Assembly: GCF_030817055.1 (NCBI RefSeq) | Contig: NZ_JAUSYV010000001.1 | Coordinates: 3,496,001-3,560,000 of the forward strand | Length of the DNA stretch: 64,000 bases | Direction of reading: 5' to 3' | From: Bacillus sp. V2I10 | GTDB lineage: Bacteria; Bacillota; Bacilli; Bacillales; Bacillaceae | Part shown: piece by piece, positions 26,225-34,653 of the stretch | Layout of the letters: the number at the start of each line of letters is the position of its first letter | Position numbering within the stretch: the first letter of the stretch is position 1 | Notes under the pieces: generated by a model | What the model was told of the DNA's origin: nothing | The model's input: the letters and a program-made list of their open reading frames with translations, nothing else | Database searches by the model: none | Program-made: the position numbers and the translations under genes

Positions 26225-27268
26225 TTATACTAATTTCAATTTCACAAGGCTTTCTGCAATTTGAACGGAATTCCATGCTGCGCCTTTTAAAAGATTATCA
26301 GACACGATCCATAAATGGAAGCCATTTGCACGATCAGGATCTTTGCGGATGCGTCCGACAAAGACATCATTTTTCCCTACACAATCTGCAGGCATTGGAT
26401 ATGTTTGGGTAAGCGGATCATCCTGAAGAGTAACTCCCGGTGCACCTTTTAATAATTCATGAATCTCTCTCACGCTGACAGAATCCGAATCAAGTTCAAT
26501 GTAAACAGATTCAGAATGACCAGTCTCAATCGGAATTCGCACGCATGTAGCTGCTATTTCAAGGTTTGACATGTGCATGATTTTTTTCGTTTCATTCATC
26601 ATTTTCATTTCTTCGAAAGTGAAGCCATTTTCTTCAAATTTGTCAATTTGAGGAATCGCATTAAAAGCGATCTGAAAATGCTTTTTGTCCCCTTTTACAG
26701 GCAGAATTTCTGGAGTAAACTCTTCGCCTTTCAAAATTGCTTCCGACTGAGTTTTCAGTTCTTCAATTGCAGCGGCGCCAGATCCTGATACTGCCTGGTA
26801 TGTCGAAACGATTACTTTGTTTAAGCCATGAGCCTGACGCAAAGGTTCAAGGGCGACAACCATTTGTATGGTAGAGCAGTTTGGATTGGCAATAATGCCG
26901 TTATGTTTGGTTAAATCTTCCTCGTTTACCTCCGGAACTACAAGCGGAACATGCTCATCCATGCGGAAGGCACTTGTATTATCAACAACAATTGCCCCGT
27001 GCTTGACAGCTTCAGGAGCAAATTCTTTAGAAACACTGCCGCCTGCGCTGAAAAGTGCAATCTGTACCCCTTTAAAGCTGTCAGGGCTTGCAGCCTGAAC
27101 TTCATATTCCTCTCCTTTAAACATCACTTTTTTGCCGGCTGATCTTGCAGAAGACAATAAAGTCAATTTAGAAATAGGAAAGTCCCGCTCTTCCAAAGTC
27201 TGCAGCATTTGCTGTCCGACCGCGCCTGTTGCGCCCAGGACAGCAACATGATAACCATTTGTATTCAT
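26225..27268 (-). CDS. asd: Aspartate-semialdehyde dehydrogenase
   Basis: 347-aa NADPH-dependent reductase of aspartyl phosphate. N-terminal nucleotide motif GATGAVGQQML; active-site Cys131 in NPNCSTIQM; VSTYQAVSGSG and later RIPIETGHSES supply substrate-binding residues. ATG at 27268 with AAGGAG. First gene of asd-dapG-dapA, behind its own promoter. Confidence 0.96.
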   Translation of the reverse strand: MNTNGYHVAVLGATGAVGQQMLQTLEERDFPISKLTLLSSARSAGKKVMFKGEEYEVQAASPDSFKGVQIALFSAGGSVSKEFAPEAVKHGAIVVDNTSAFRMDEHVPLVVPEVNEEDLTKHNGIIANPNCSTIQMVVALEPLRQAHGLNKVIVSTYQAVSGSGAAAIEELKTQSEAILKGEEFTPEILPVKGDKKHFQIAFNAIPQIDKFEENGFTFEEMKMMNETKKIMHMSNLEIAATCVRIPIETGHSESVYIELDSDSVSVREIHELLKGAPGVTLQDDPLTQTYPMPADCVGKNDVFVGRIRKDPDRANGFHLWIVSDNLLKGAAWNSVQIAESLVKLKLV

Positions 27269-27338
27269 ACATCAAAACTCCTTCCGCGATTATCCGTATA
27301 CTATCGGATTAACTTCATATCATATTGCGTATTAGTTT

Positions 27339-27367
27339 ATCATAGACTAGGTGTATTCATTATTCAA
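27339..27367 (-). promoter_or_regulatory. Sigma-A promoter of asd-dapG-dapA
   Basis: TTGAAT (27362-27367), 17 nt, TATGAT (27339-27344) on the minus strand. It permits vegetative lysine/diaminopimelate synthesis independently of the spoVF genes upstream. No lysine-riboswitch-sized leader is present (about 65 nt). Confidence 0.7.
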
Positions 27368-27406
27368 CCATGATTTTTCTTGCCTTCTATTCTACCAATA
27401 AGGAGG

Positions 27407-28006
27407 CTATTCGTCATCACGAAATTTTTCAATGATTACCGGCTGAAACTGCGAATGCTCTAATGCTGCTTCCACTGTTTCCAATAATAAGTCCATTTTG
27501 GCCACTAAAGAATTTGGCTTTTTAAATGGAGCATCCTGGCCAAATGGAATAAAATAAATATTCTTTGCAGCCATGAGCTTCATCAGATTCGCCCCATTTA
27601 AACCAAGCCCGTCATTCGTAGAAATGCCAAGTACCACCGGCTTCTGGTTTCTTAAAGTAGCCTTCGCAGCCATCAGCACCGGAGATTCTGTCATTGCATT
27701 TGCAAGTTTGCTCATTGAATTTCCTGTCATCGGAGCAACAACCATGCAGTCAAGCGGAATTTTCGGCCCAAGCGGTTCTGCTCCTACAATGGAATCAATG
27801 ACTTTATGACCTGTCAGCTCTTCAATCTTTTTTATCCACTCTTCACCTTCGCCAAATCTTGTATTTGTGACTTTAACCGTATTTGTGACGACAGGCATCA
27901 CATCTGCTCCTTCGTCAATCAATCGTTTAATCTGCGGATAAACTGCATCATATGTGCAGTGAGACCCTGTCAATCCAAATCCGATTCTTTTGCCTTTAAC
28001 CTTCAT
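27407..28006 (-). CDS. spoVFB: Dipicolinate synthase subunit B
   Basis: 199-aa flavoprotein-fold subunit (also called dpaB) that, with subunit A, oxidises dihydrodipicolinate to dipicolinic acid in the mother cell. N-terminal GFGLTGSHCTYDAVYP and the VVAPMTGNSMSKLANA segment are typical of the flavoprotein/PPC-decarboxylase fold. Start ATG overlaps the spoVFA stop; AAGGAAGGGG precedes it. Confidence 0.95.
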   Translation of the reverse strand: MKVKGKRIGFGLTGSHCTYDAVYPQIKRLIDEGADVMPVVTNTVKVTNTRFGEGEEWIKKIEELTGHKVIDSIVGAEPLGPKIPLDCMVVAPMTGNSMSKLANAMTESPVLMAAKATLRNQKPVVLGISTNDGLGLNGANLMKLMAAKNIYFIPFGQDAPFKKPNSLVAKMDLLLETVEAALEHSQFQPVIIEKFRDDE

Positions 28007-28905
28007 GATGATGACCCCTTCCTTTTGGAGAATTCCTCTGTAAGCAGCGCCGCCAATACGTTCGCCACAATCTGACCGGCCGTTTTCGGTGCGACTATTC
28101 CCGGAAGACCCGGTGCAAGCAATGCTTTTATGCCCCTTTTTTCAGCATATTTAAAATCCGTTCCCCCCGGCTTTGATGCAAGGTCAATAATCAGTGTGTG
28201 GGCAGGCATTTTAGAAATCACTTTTGCCGTCACGATGTGATAAGGAATCGTATTAATGCAGATATCTATTTGCGAAACTTGTTTTTCTAGATCCTCAAGC
28301 TGAAAGGACTCAAGCCCCATTTCAATAATTCTTGCGATATGCGAAGACTTTCTTGCTCCGACCTTGACTTTTGCTCCAAGTGCCGAGAATGTACGGGCAA
28401 CGCTCATTCCTACACGTCCAAGTCCAAGTACAGCAATTCTTGAACCGTGAATCGTAAAATCAGTGTGCTGAATAGCCATCATAATTGTTCCTTCTACGGT
28501 CGGAATGGAATTGTAGATCGCTACATCATCTCTTTCAAAAAGCTGAACAAGTTCTCGGTTCGATCCATCAATTATTCCGTCTAAGTATGGATTGCTGATT
28601 CCAGAATAAATGATGCAATGAGGAGGTGTTCTTTGGATGATCTCCTCCGTTAACACTACTTCTTCATTGGAGAAGATTGTATCGACGTGCCCCTCTAAAT
28701 TCGTTCCGGGAACAGGCAAAATAATCACATCTATTTCTTCAAAATGCACTTCGGCAAGCTTTAATTTCGCGGCTCCGGTAAATCCATGATCAAGCTGGTC
28801 AAAGCCTACTAAAAAAAGCTTTGCATCTAGTTCCGTCAATTTCCGGATGATCTCCAGCTGCCGGGCATCTCCTCCAATGACTGCTATATTAAGTCCTGTT
28901 AACAT
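28003..28905 (-). CDS. spoVFA: Dipicolinate synthase subunit A
   Basis: 300-aa Rossmann-fold dehydrogenase subunit (dpaA). N-terminal IAVIGGDARQLEIIRKL; central NAD(P)-binding motif VLGLGRVGMSVARTFSALG at about 155-175; ends with GLPGIVAPKTAGQIVANVL. Dipicolinate, chelated with calcium, gives the spore core its heat resistance. Presence of an intact spoVFAB pair is direct evidence that the organism forms spores. Product of the asd-dapG-dapA branch is its substrate. Confidence 0.95.
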   Translation of the reverse strand: MLTGLNIAVIGGDARQLEIIRKLTELDAKLFLVGFDQLDHGFTGAAKLKLAEVHFEEIDVIILPVPGTNLEGHVDTIFSNEEVVLTEEIIQRTPPHCIIYSGISNPYLDGIIDGSNRELVQLFERDDVAIYNSIPTVEGTIMMAIQHTDFTIHGSRIAVLGLGRVGMSVARTFSALGAKVKVGARKSSHIARIIEMGLESFQLEDLEKQVSQIDICINTIPYHIVTAKVISKMPAHTLIIDLASKPGGTDFKYAEKRGIKALLAPGLPGIVAPKTAGQIVANVLAALLTEEFSKRKGSSS

Positions 28906-28977
28906 ACGGCCCTTTCACCTACTTTTTCGCGATGTATATATTCATATTGATTGAATCCTGAGTGAACTTACTTAAAC

Positions 28978-29005
28978 ATCTTATGTAAAATCAGCAGGCG
29001 TGGTG
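28978..29005 (-). promoter_or_regulatory. Possible sigma-K promoter of spoVFAB
   Basis: A minus-strand CATAAGATG (28978-28986) resembles the sigma-K -10 CATA-N3-TA with the last base changed. An AC-containing -35 candidate lies 16-17 nt upstream. Expected from the known mother-cell control of these genes, but the match is weak. The rest of 28987-29125 shows no gene. Confidence 0.3.
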
Positions 29006-29125
29006 ATAGACTTTAAGGCATATAATTGTGAGACCTGAAATTGAATTGAAATCAGCGGCTTATACTCCAGCCCAGAAAAAATAAATCATTTTTTTCGCTG
29101 GCACTTTGAAGCTGATCCCATCAAA

Positions 29126-29152
29126 AAAAGCGATTGGCATCCAATCGCTTTT
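29126..29152 (-). terminator. Terminator after ymxH
   Basis: A 12-bp perfect stem (29126-29137 with 29141-29152), 3-nt loop, T-run of seven on the minus strand. Confidence 0.85.
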
Positions 29153-29405
29153 ACTCTAAAAGTTTTATTTGATTATCTTCTATGTCTAAAATGATCATAT
29201 CGGTGCCGATCTTTTTAATGTGAAGCCAGGGCACTCTGATTTCATTTCCCTGTTTTCTGAATCCAAACCATTTTACTGATGGAATGACAAGTGCAGTTAT
29301 TTGACCGGTCTGCTCATTAATTTCCAGGTCCGTCTGTCCTAAAATTCCTAATCTCTCTGCTCTTTTCACATCTACAATTTCTTTCCCGCTCAGCTCGCTC
29401 AGCCT
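29151..29405 (-). CDS. ymxH: YmxH, PRC-barrel (YlmC/YmxH) family protein
   Basis: 84-aa PRC-barrel protein beginning MRLSELSGKEIVDVKRAERLG. Members are small soluble beta-barrels; the paralogue YlmC and this protein are common in spore-formers, and function is uncertain. The ATG at 29405 has AAAGGATGGTG in front; an upstream in-frame start is not supported. Placed between mlpA and spoVFA as in B. subtilis. Confidence 0.85.
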   Translation of the reverse strand, partial: RLSELSGKEIVDVKRAERLGILGQTDLEINEQTGQITALVIPSVKWFGFRKQGNEIRVPWLHIKKIGTDMIILDIEDNQIKLLE

Positions 29406-29453
29406 CATGAAATCACCATCCTTTTTATCATATATATCCATTTGGACACAAAA

Positions 29454-29483
29454 AAGACCTGCAGGAAGATTCCTGCAGGTCTT
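29454..29483 (-). terminator. Terminator after mlpA
   Basis: A 13-bp perfect stem (29454-29466 with 29471-29483), 4-nt loop, TTTTTT on the minus strand. Confidence 0.88.
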
Positions 29484-29489
29484 GACTGA

Positions 29490-30731
29490 TTATTGTTTTA
29501 AGGCAGAAGGAAGCTTTCCGTCCGGGCTGATCAGAGCAATGGAGTAATCATCTGTAAATAATTGTTTTGCAAGGGCATTGACATTATCTGCCGTTACTTC
29601 ATTTATCATTTCGATCATTTCGTCCAGGCTGCGATGGCGCCCAAGAAGGAGTTCATTCTTACCGTTTCGGCTCATGCGGCTGTTCGTGCTTTCTAAGCTG
29701 AGCATCAAATTGCCTTTCATTTGTTCTATGCTGTTTGTGAGCTCTTTGGCTGTTATGCCTTCTTTTTTCAATGTAGCAAGAGTTTCCTGGATCGTTTCAA
29801 ACAGAACATCAAGCTGTGCACGGCCTGTGCCTCCGTAAATCGTCAGCATGCCATTATCCTGATATGAGGAGTGATAAGAAAAGACTGAATAGGCAAGTCC
29901 TTTTTGCTCGCGGACATCCTGGAACAGTCTTGAGCTCATGCTGCCGCCAAGAACGTTGTTTAGTACGATTAAATCATAGATTTTTTCATGTCCAACTTGA
30001 AGTCCGTCAAAACCGATGCAAAGGTGAGCCTGCTCAGTATCTTTTTTGCGCGCAAGCTTCTGATCCATGAATGCCGGTGCACCTATTTCAGTTCCCTTTT
30101 GAGACGTCTCAAACGAACCGAATTGTTTTTCAACTTCTGAAATAAAGCTCTCTGAAATATTGCCTGCTACTGAAATCACAACATTCTCTGGAGTATAATA
30201 TTGATCCATATACTCTCGCAATGTGTCGCTTTCGAATTTTGCAAGCGTTTCTTCCGTTCCTAAAATCGGATACCCAAGCGGATGATCACCGTATGTAGCT
30301 TTGCTGAGTAAATCATGTACGATATCGTCAGGAGTATCTTCATACATTTTAATTTCTTCATATACAACGTTTTTTTCTTTTTTCAGTTCAATATCATCAA
30401 ACGTTGAGTTGAAGAACATATCTGCAAGGACTTCGAGCGCATAATCTGAATGTTCATCAAGCACTTTCGCATAATAGCAAGTATATTCTTTTGAAGTAAA
30501 AGCGTTTACTTGCCCGCCGATGCTGTCAAAAGATTCAGCTATTTCACGTGCTGATCTTGTTTTAGTTCCTTTGAAAAACATATGCTCTAAAAAGTGCGAA
30601 ATCCCATTGTTTTTTTCATTTTCATTTCTTGAGCCCGTTCCAATCCATACCCCAATTGCAACCGATCTAACATGAGGGATATTTTCGAGCACTATTCTTA
30701 CACCATTTTGGCATGTATACTTTTTAATCAA
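29490..30731 (-). CDS. mlpA: MlpA (YmxG), M16 zinc peptidase
   Basis: 413-aa insulinase-family peptidase related to mitochondrial processing peptidase. Zinc motif HFLEH at about residues 46-50 (GISHFLEHMFFKG) and the downstream Glu segment (EKNVVYEEIKMYEDTPDD) are complete, so it should be active. Start is TTG at 30731 behind AGGAGG. In B. subtilis it has been connected with control of extracellular protease production; there is no signal peptide here, so it is probably cytoplasmic. Confidence 0.92.
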   Translation of the reverse strand: MIKKYTCQNGVRIVLENIPHVRSVAIGVWIGTGSRNENEKNNGISHFLEHMFFKGTKTRSAREIAESFDSIGGQVNAFTSKEYTCYYAKVLDEHSDYALEVLADMFFNSTFDDIELKKEKNVVYEEIKMYEDTPDDIVHDLLSKATYGDHPLGYPILGTEETLAKFESDTLREYMDQYYTPENVVISVAGNISESFISEVEKQFGSFETSQKGTEIGAPAFMDQKLARKKDTEQAHLCIGFDGLQVGHEKIYDLIVLNNVLGGSMSSRLFQDVREQKGLAYSVFSYHSSYQDNGMLTIYGGTGRAQLDVLFETIQETLATLKKEGITAKELTNSIEQMKGNLMLSLESTNSRMSRNGKNELLLGRHRSLDEMIEMINEVTADNVNALAKQLFTDDYSIALISPDGKLPSALKQ

Positions 30732-30784
30732 TCTTGTTCCTCCTATCTGTAAGCTCCAAGGATCTGATGAATATGTGAAATATG

Positions 30785-31744
30785 TTAGTTTGATGCCGGC
30801 AGCCGTTCTTCATCCAAGAGCATTGATACAGAACCGAAAGAATATCCCTTCTGTTTAATTGACTGAATCAATGTTTCTAAACTTCTCGACGTGGAATCAG
30901 TAGGATGCATGAGAACCATAGCACCATTATGAACCTTTTTAAGAACACGTTCAACTAAAACGCCGGGCTCAGGCTTTTGCCAGTCAATTGTATCAACAGA
31001 CCAGAGCACTGTTTCCATCTTAAATTCATCTGCTACGGTAATCACGTCCTGCCTGAAGCTTCCGCTTGGAGGAGCGAACCAGACTGGAGCGGCACCTGTA
31101 ATCTCTTTGATGACGTCATTTGTTGAACCAATCTGTTTACGGATTTGATCTGTTGTGATCCTTGCCATATCAGGATGGGAATAAGAATGATTCCCAATTT
31201 CATGACCGGCCTCTTTTATTGTTTTAACAAGTACAGGATTTTCTTTTGCCCATCTTCCTTCTAAGAAAAAGGTAGCTTTTACTCCATGCTTATCAAGCAC
31301 GTCAAGCATAGATGGAAGATATTCATTGCCCCAGGCAACATTAATGAGAAAGGAAACCATCGTTTTATCAGGGTGCCCTCTGTAAATCGGGGCTGAAGGC
31401 AGGTCAGATAAGTGCACTTTTGGCTTTATCTGCTTAAAGACAAGCTGCTTTTCATCAAATTTCCCTATTTTCTTCATCTTTTTATACGACTCATCAATAT
31501 CAATGGTTATGCCGTTGTAGCCAGGAGTCGCTTTCCAGACCGTATGTATTTGAGCATCCTGTGCCGGTTTTTCATAATCCTTCACCTTTGCAGCGATTGT
31601 CTGGTAGAGTTCATCAGGCTGCTTTACAGCTGAAACTTCTGCAACTTTCATTGTAGACAAATAGGCTGATGTATATGGATTCAAAATGACAGCAGCAGTT
31701 ATGATCAATATGAGCGCGATGCTTAAATAGTGGAACCTCTTCAT
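30785..31744 (-). CDS. ylxY: YlxY, polysaccharide-deacetylase-like protein
   Basis: 319-aa protein with an N-terminal signal anchor (about 5-25) and a C-terminal NodB-type deacetylase domain. The second metal motif HSYSHP is present. The first motif, normally [T/F]FDDGP, reads FLINVAWGNE, so the catalytic Asp is missing and the domain may bind glycan without deacetylating it. The same change is, as I recall, present in B. subtilis YlxY, so it is not a local defect. ATG at 31744 with GGGGGAAG. Confidence 0.88.
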   Translation of the reverse strand: MKRFHYLSIALILIITAAVILNPYTSAYLSTMKVAEVSAVKQPDELYQTIAAKVKDYEKPAQDAQIHTVWKATPGYNGITIDIDESYKKMKKIGKFDEKQLVFKQIKPKVHLSDLPSAPIYRGHPDKTMVSFLINVAWGNEYLPSMLDVLDKHGVKATFFLEGRWAKENPVLVKTIKEAGHEIGNHSYSHPDMARITTDQIRKQIGSTNDVIKEITGAAPVWFAPPSGSFRQDVITVADEFKMETVLWSVDTIDWQKPEPGVLVERVLKKVHNGAMVLMHPTDSTSRSLETLIQSIKQKGYSFGSVSMLLDEERLPASN

Positions 31745-31836
31745 GTTTGTCTTCCCCCTTTTTACTAGAAAATATGTACGAAGGGGACAAGGTAGAACAT
31801 GTGCAATAGGTGCAAAGAGAGGAGAAAAAAGCAAAA

Positions 31837-31865
31837 AGAAGCCAGACCTAGCTTCTCTGGCTTCT
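31837..31865 (-). terminator. Terminator after pnpA
   Basis: A 10-bp stem (31837-31846 with 31856-31865), 9-nt loop, TTTTTGCTTTTTT on the minus strand. Confidence 0.8.
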
Positions 31866-31870
31866 ACACT

Positions 31871-33988
31871 TTAAGAATTTTGCTTTTCTTTTTCTTTCTC
31901 GTCACGAAGAACTGCTTTTCTAGAAAGATTGACGCGACCTTGTTTATCAATTTCAGTTACCTTCACAAGCAACTCATCACCGATTTTAACAACATCCTCA
32001 ACTTTTCCAACGCGCTCTTCTGCGAGTTCAGAAATGTGTACTAAACCGTCTTTGCCATTGAATATTTCAACGAAAGCACCGAACTTTTCAACGCGCTTCA
32101 CTTTTCCTAAATACATTTGTCCAACAACAACTTCGCGGACAATGTCTTCAATAATTTGCTTCGCTTTTTGATTCATTTCCTCATTCGTCGATGCAATAAA
32201 GACCGTTCCGTCTTGTTCAATGTCAATTTTAACGCCAGTTTCTTCGATGATTTTATTGATTTGTTTACCGCTTGGCCCAATAACATCACGGATTTTATCA
32301 GGATTAATCGCCATCATTAAGATTTTAGGAGCATACTGAGAAAGCTCTGTACGAGGCTCTTTAATTGTTGCAAGCATTGAATCAAGGATTTCCATGCGTC
32401 CTTTTTTAGCCTGCAGAAGAGCTTCTTCTAAAATTTCACGGGATAATCCCTCAATTTTAATATCCATTTGAAGGGCAGTAACGCCTTTAGCTGTACCTGC
32501 AACTTTAAAGTCCATATCACCAAGGTGATCTTCCATTCCCTGAATATCAGTCAGCACTGAGTAATGTTCTCCTGACTTCACAAGTCCCATTGCAATTCCT
32601 GCTACAGGAGCTTTAAGCGGAACACCGGCATCCATCATGGCAAGTGTGCTTGCGCAAATACTTGCTTGTGATGTTGAACCGTTTGATTCAAGAACTTCTG
32701 ATACAAGACGGACTGTGTACGGGAAATCCTTTTCTGAAGGAATAACGGGCTCAAGGGCTCTTTCGCCGAGCGCTCCATGGCCGATTTCACGGCGTCCAGG
32801 TCCGCGCATAAATCCAGTTTCCCCTACGCTGAACAGCGGGAAATTGTAATGATGCATAAAGCGTTTTGTTTCTTCAATGCCAAGACCATCAAGAATCTGG
32901 ACATCTCCAAGTGCTCCAAGCGTACAAATGCTGAGAGCCTGAGTTTGCCCGCGTGTGAACAGACCTGAACCATGTGTGCGGGATAACAAGCCGACTTCTG
33001 AAGAAAGAGGACGGATCTCATCAATTTTACGGCCATCCGGGCGGATCTTATCTTCAGTGATCAGACGGCGTACTTCTTGTTTGACTAATTTAGAGAGGAT
33101 TTCTTTCACTTGTTTAAGAGTGTCAGCATCTGCTTCCTGCTCTTCAAAATGGGCCACTACTGTTTTCTTCACTTCATTTATCGCTTCTTCGCGTGCATGT
33201 TTTTCCTGCACTTGAATCGCTGACAGCAAGTCTTTTTCAGCCATTTCACGAATGCTTGTCTCAAGATCAGCATCAAGAACATATAGTTTCACTTCTGATT
33301 TTGCTTTCCCGACTTGAGCTGCAATCTCTTCTTGAAATGCAATCAGACGTTTGATTTCATTATGACCGAACATGATCGCTTCAAGCATTGTTTCTTCAGG
33401 AACTTCATTTGCTCCTGCTTCTACCATGTTAATAGCATCTTTTGTGCCTGCAACAATTAAATTGATATCACTTTTATCCATTTGTTCAACTGTCGGATTG
33501 ATGATAAATTGATCTTCAGCACGGCCGACAACCACACCTGCAATCGGACCTTCAAACGGAATGTCAGATACAGTTAAAGCAAGGGATGAACCGAACATTG
33601 CCGCCATTTCAGATGAACAGTTCTGATCGACACTCATCACAATGCTGACAACCTGCACTTCATTTCGGAAACCATCAGCAAACAATGGACGCAATGGACG
33701 GTCAATCAGACGGCTTGCAAGGATTGCTTTTTCACTTGGGCGGCCTTCGCGTTTAATAAAGCCACCAGGAATTTTACCTACTGCATAAAGGCGCTCTTCA
33801 TAATTGACAGTTAACGGGAAAAAATCAACTGTTTTCGGTTCTTTTGATGCTGTTGCTGTACTTAATACAGCTGTTTCTCCATAGCGGATCAGTGCAGCGC
33901 CGTTTGCCTGTTTTGCCAGCTGGCCAACTTCAACGGTCAATTCTCTTCCAGCCCAATCAATGGAGAACACTTGTTTTTCTTGTCCCAT
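31871..33988 (-). CDS. pnpA: Polynucleotide phosphorylase
   Basis: 705-aa 3'-to-5' phosphorolytic exoribonuclease, the main Bacillus enzyme for decay of mRNA fragments. Two RNase PH domains (about 10-215 and 310-545) around a helical linker, then KH (IRDVIGPSGKQINKIIEETGV) and S1 (GQMYLGKVKRVEKFGAFVEI) RNA-binding domains. The start is ATG at 33988 with GAGAGGAG about 11 nt upstream; this removes a 14-residue extension and gives the family length. Confidence 0.97.
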   Translation of the reverse strand: MGQEKQVFSIDWAGRELTVEVGQLAKQANGAALIRYGETAVLSTATASKEPKTVDFFPLTVNYEERLYAVGKIPGGFIKREGRPSEKAILASRLIDRPLRPLFADGFRNEVQVVSIVMSVDQNCSSEMAAMFGSSLALTVSDIPFEGPIAGVVVGRAEDQFIINPTVEQMDKSDINLIVAGTKDAINMVEAGANEVPEETMLEAIMFGHNEIKRLIAFQEEIAAQVGKAKSEVKLYVLDADLETSIREMAEKDLLSAIQVQEKHAREEAINEVKKTVVAHFEEQEADADTLKQVKEILSKLVKQEVRRLITEDKIRPDGRKIDEIRPLSSEVGLLSRTHGSGLFTRGQTQALSICTLGALGDVQILDGLGIEETKRFMHHYNFPLFSVGETGFMRGPGRREIGHGALGERALEPVIPSEKDFPYTVRLVSEVLESNGSTSQASICASTLAMMDAGVPLKAPVAGIAMGLVKSGEHYSVLTDIQGMEDHLGDMDFKVAGTAKGVTALQMDIKIEGLSREILEEALLQAKKGRMEILDSMLATIKEPRTELSQYAPKILMMAINPDKIRDVIGPSGKQINKIIEETGVKIDIEQDGTVFIASTNEEMNQKAKQIIEDIVREVVVGQMYLGKVKRVEKFGAFVEIFNGKDGLVHISELAEERVGKVEDVVKIGDELLVKVTEIDKQGRVNLSRKAVLRDEKEKEKQNS

Positions 33989-34039
33989 ATAAGAATGAAC
34001 TCCTCTCGTCATATAAGTCACAACATACATTTATGTATT

Positions 34040-34069
34040 ATTATGAACCATTTAAATTCAACATATCAA
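34040..34069 (-). promoter_or_regulatory. Candidate sigma-A promoter of pnpA
   Basis: TTGATA (34064-34069), 18 nt, CATAAT (34040-34045) on the minus strand. A short inverted repeat TACAT-N2-ATGTA (34026-34037) follows in the leader. Confidence 0.5.
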
Positions 34070-34147
34070 TGTTATTCCGGTATGTAAATAGATCGCGTGT
34101 AAATCTTATTTTTTAAAGGATAAGAATAGTTAAATTTCATCCGCATC

Positions 34148-34220
34148 CGTGTCTGGCTGCAGCGCCTAAATTCTCAGGTAAGAACGGTCTGTCCAAGGCA
34201 CTTTTGCTTTTCTTATTTTA
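34148..34220 (+). repeat. Degenerate copy of a dispersed Bacillaceae intergenic repeat
   Basis: Begins GTGTCTGGCTGCAGCGCCTA and ends CCAAGGCACTTTTGCTTTTC. From memory, this resembles a widespread Bacillaceae intergenic element that starts TGTCTAGCTSCAGCGCCTA and ends AAGGCGCTTNCGCTTTTCTT. The outer blocks GCGCCT and AGGCAC are near-complementary. It lies between rpsO and pnpA and has no coding potential. Confidence 0.5.
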
Positions 34221-34229
34221 ATACACTAA

Positions 34230-34253
34230 AAAAGCGGGAATTCTCCCGCTTTT
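34230..34253 (-). terminator. Terminator after rpsO
   Basis: A 10-bp perfect stem (34230-34239 with 34244-34253), 4-nt loop, TTTTTT on the minus strand. Confidence 0.88.
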
Positions 34254-34259
34254 CAAAGA

Positions 34260-34529
34260 TTATCGGCGTAAACCAAGCTTGTTGATTAGGTCACGATAAC
34301 GAGTTACGTCATTATTGCGCAGGTACGTCAAAAGATTACGGCGTTTACCTACCATTTTCAAAAGACCGCGACGTGAATGGTGGTCTTTCTTATGAACACG
34401 TAAATGTCCATTAAGATTGTTAATATCCTCAGTTAGGATAGCGATTTGAACTTCTGGAGAACCAGTGTCCGTATCATGCGTTCTGTACTCAGTGATAATT
34501 TCATTCTTACGTTCTTGAGTGATTGCCAT
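34260..34529 (-). CDS. rpsO: Ribosomal protein uS15
   Basis: 89-aa primary 16S-rRNA-binding protein of the small subunit. Conserved core HDTDTGSPEVQIAILTEDIN, LRVHKKDHHSRRGL and the basic C-terminus (INKLGLRR) are intact. ATG at 34529 has AAGGAGGTGAA. Its leader of about 85 nt may carry the known S15 autoregulatory fold. Confidence 0.98.
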   Translation of the reverse strand: MAITQERKNEIITEYRTHDTDTGSPEVQIAILTEDINNLNGHLRVHKKDHHSRRGLLKMVGKRRNLLTYLRNNDVTRYRDLINKLGLRR

Positions 34530-34614
34530 CCTATTCACCTCCTTCATTTAAAAACCCCAATTACCGAGCAAACGTTGGTGAATCGTTCTGCCAAGCAATG
34601 GTTATAAAAGTTAC
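34530..34614 (-). promoter_or_regulatory. rpsO 5' leader, candidate S15 autoregulatory element
   Basis: Starts about 8 nt after a promoter -10 (34622-34627) and runs to the rpsO ATG. It contains several short self-complementary blocks (for example CCATTGCTTGG and CCAACGTTTGC...GGTAATTGG on the minus strand). Bacillus rpsO leaders are known to bind S15 and repress translation. I infer this by position; the fold was not computed. Confidence 0.45.
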
Positions 34615-34621
34615 ATTTATT

Positions 34622-34650
34622 AGAATACTATTTTTCCGGGCAGAAGGCAA
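34622..34650 (-). promoter_or_regulatory. Sigma-A promoter of rpsO
   Basis: TTGCCT (34645-34650), 17 nt, TATTCT (34622-34627) on the minus strand, overlapping the ribC stop region. Confidence 0.65.
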
Positions 34651-34653
34651 GTG

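Noticed and set aside
27269..27338. Lysine riboswitch before asd-dapG-dapA
   Set aside because: The leader after the promoter is far shorter than the roughly 170-nt aptamer and lacks its motifs.
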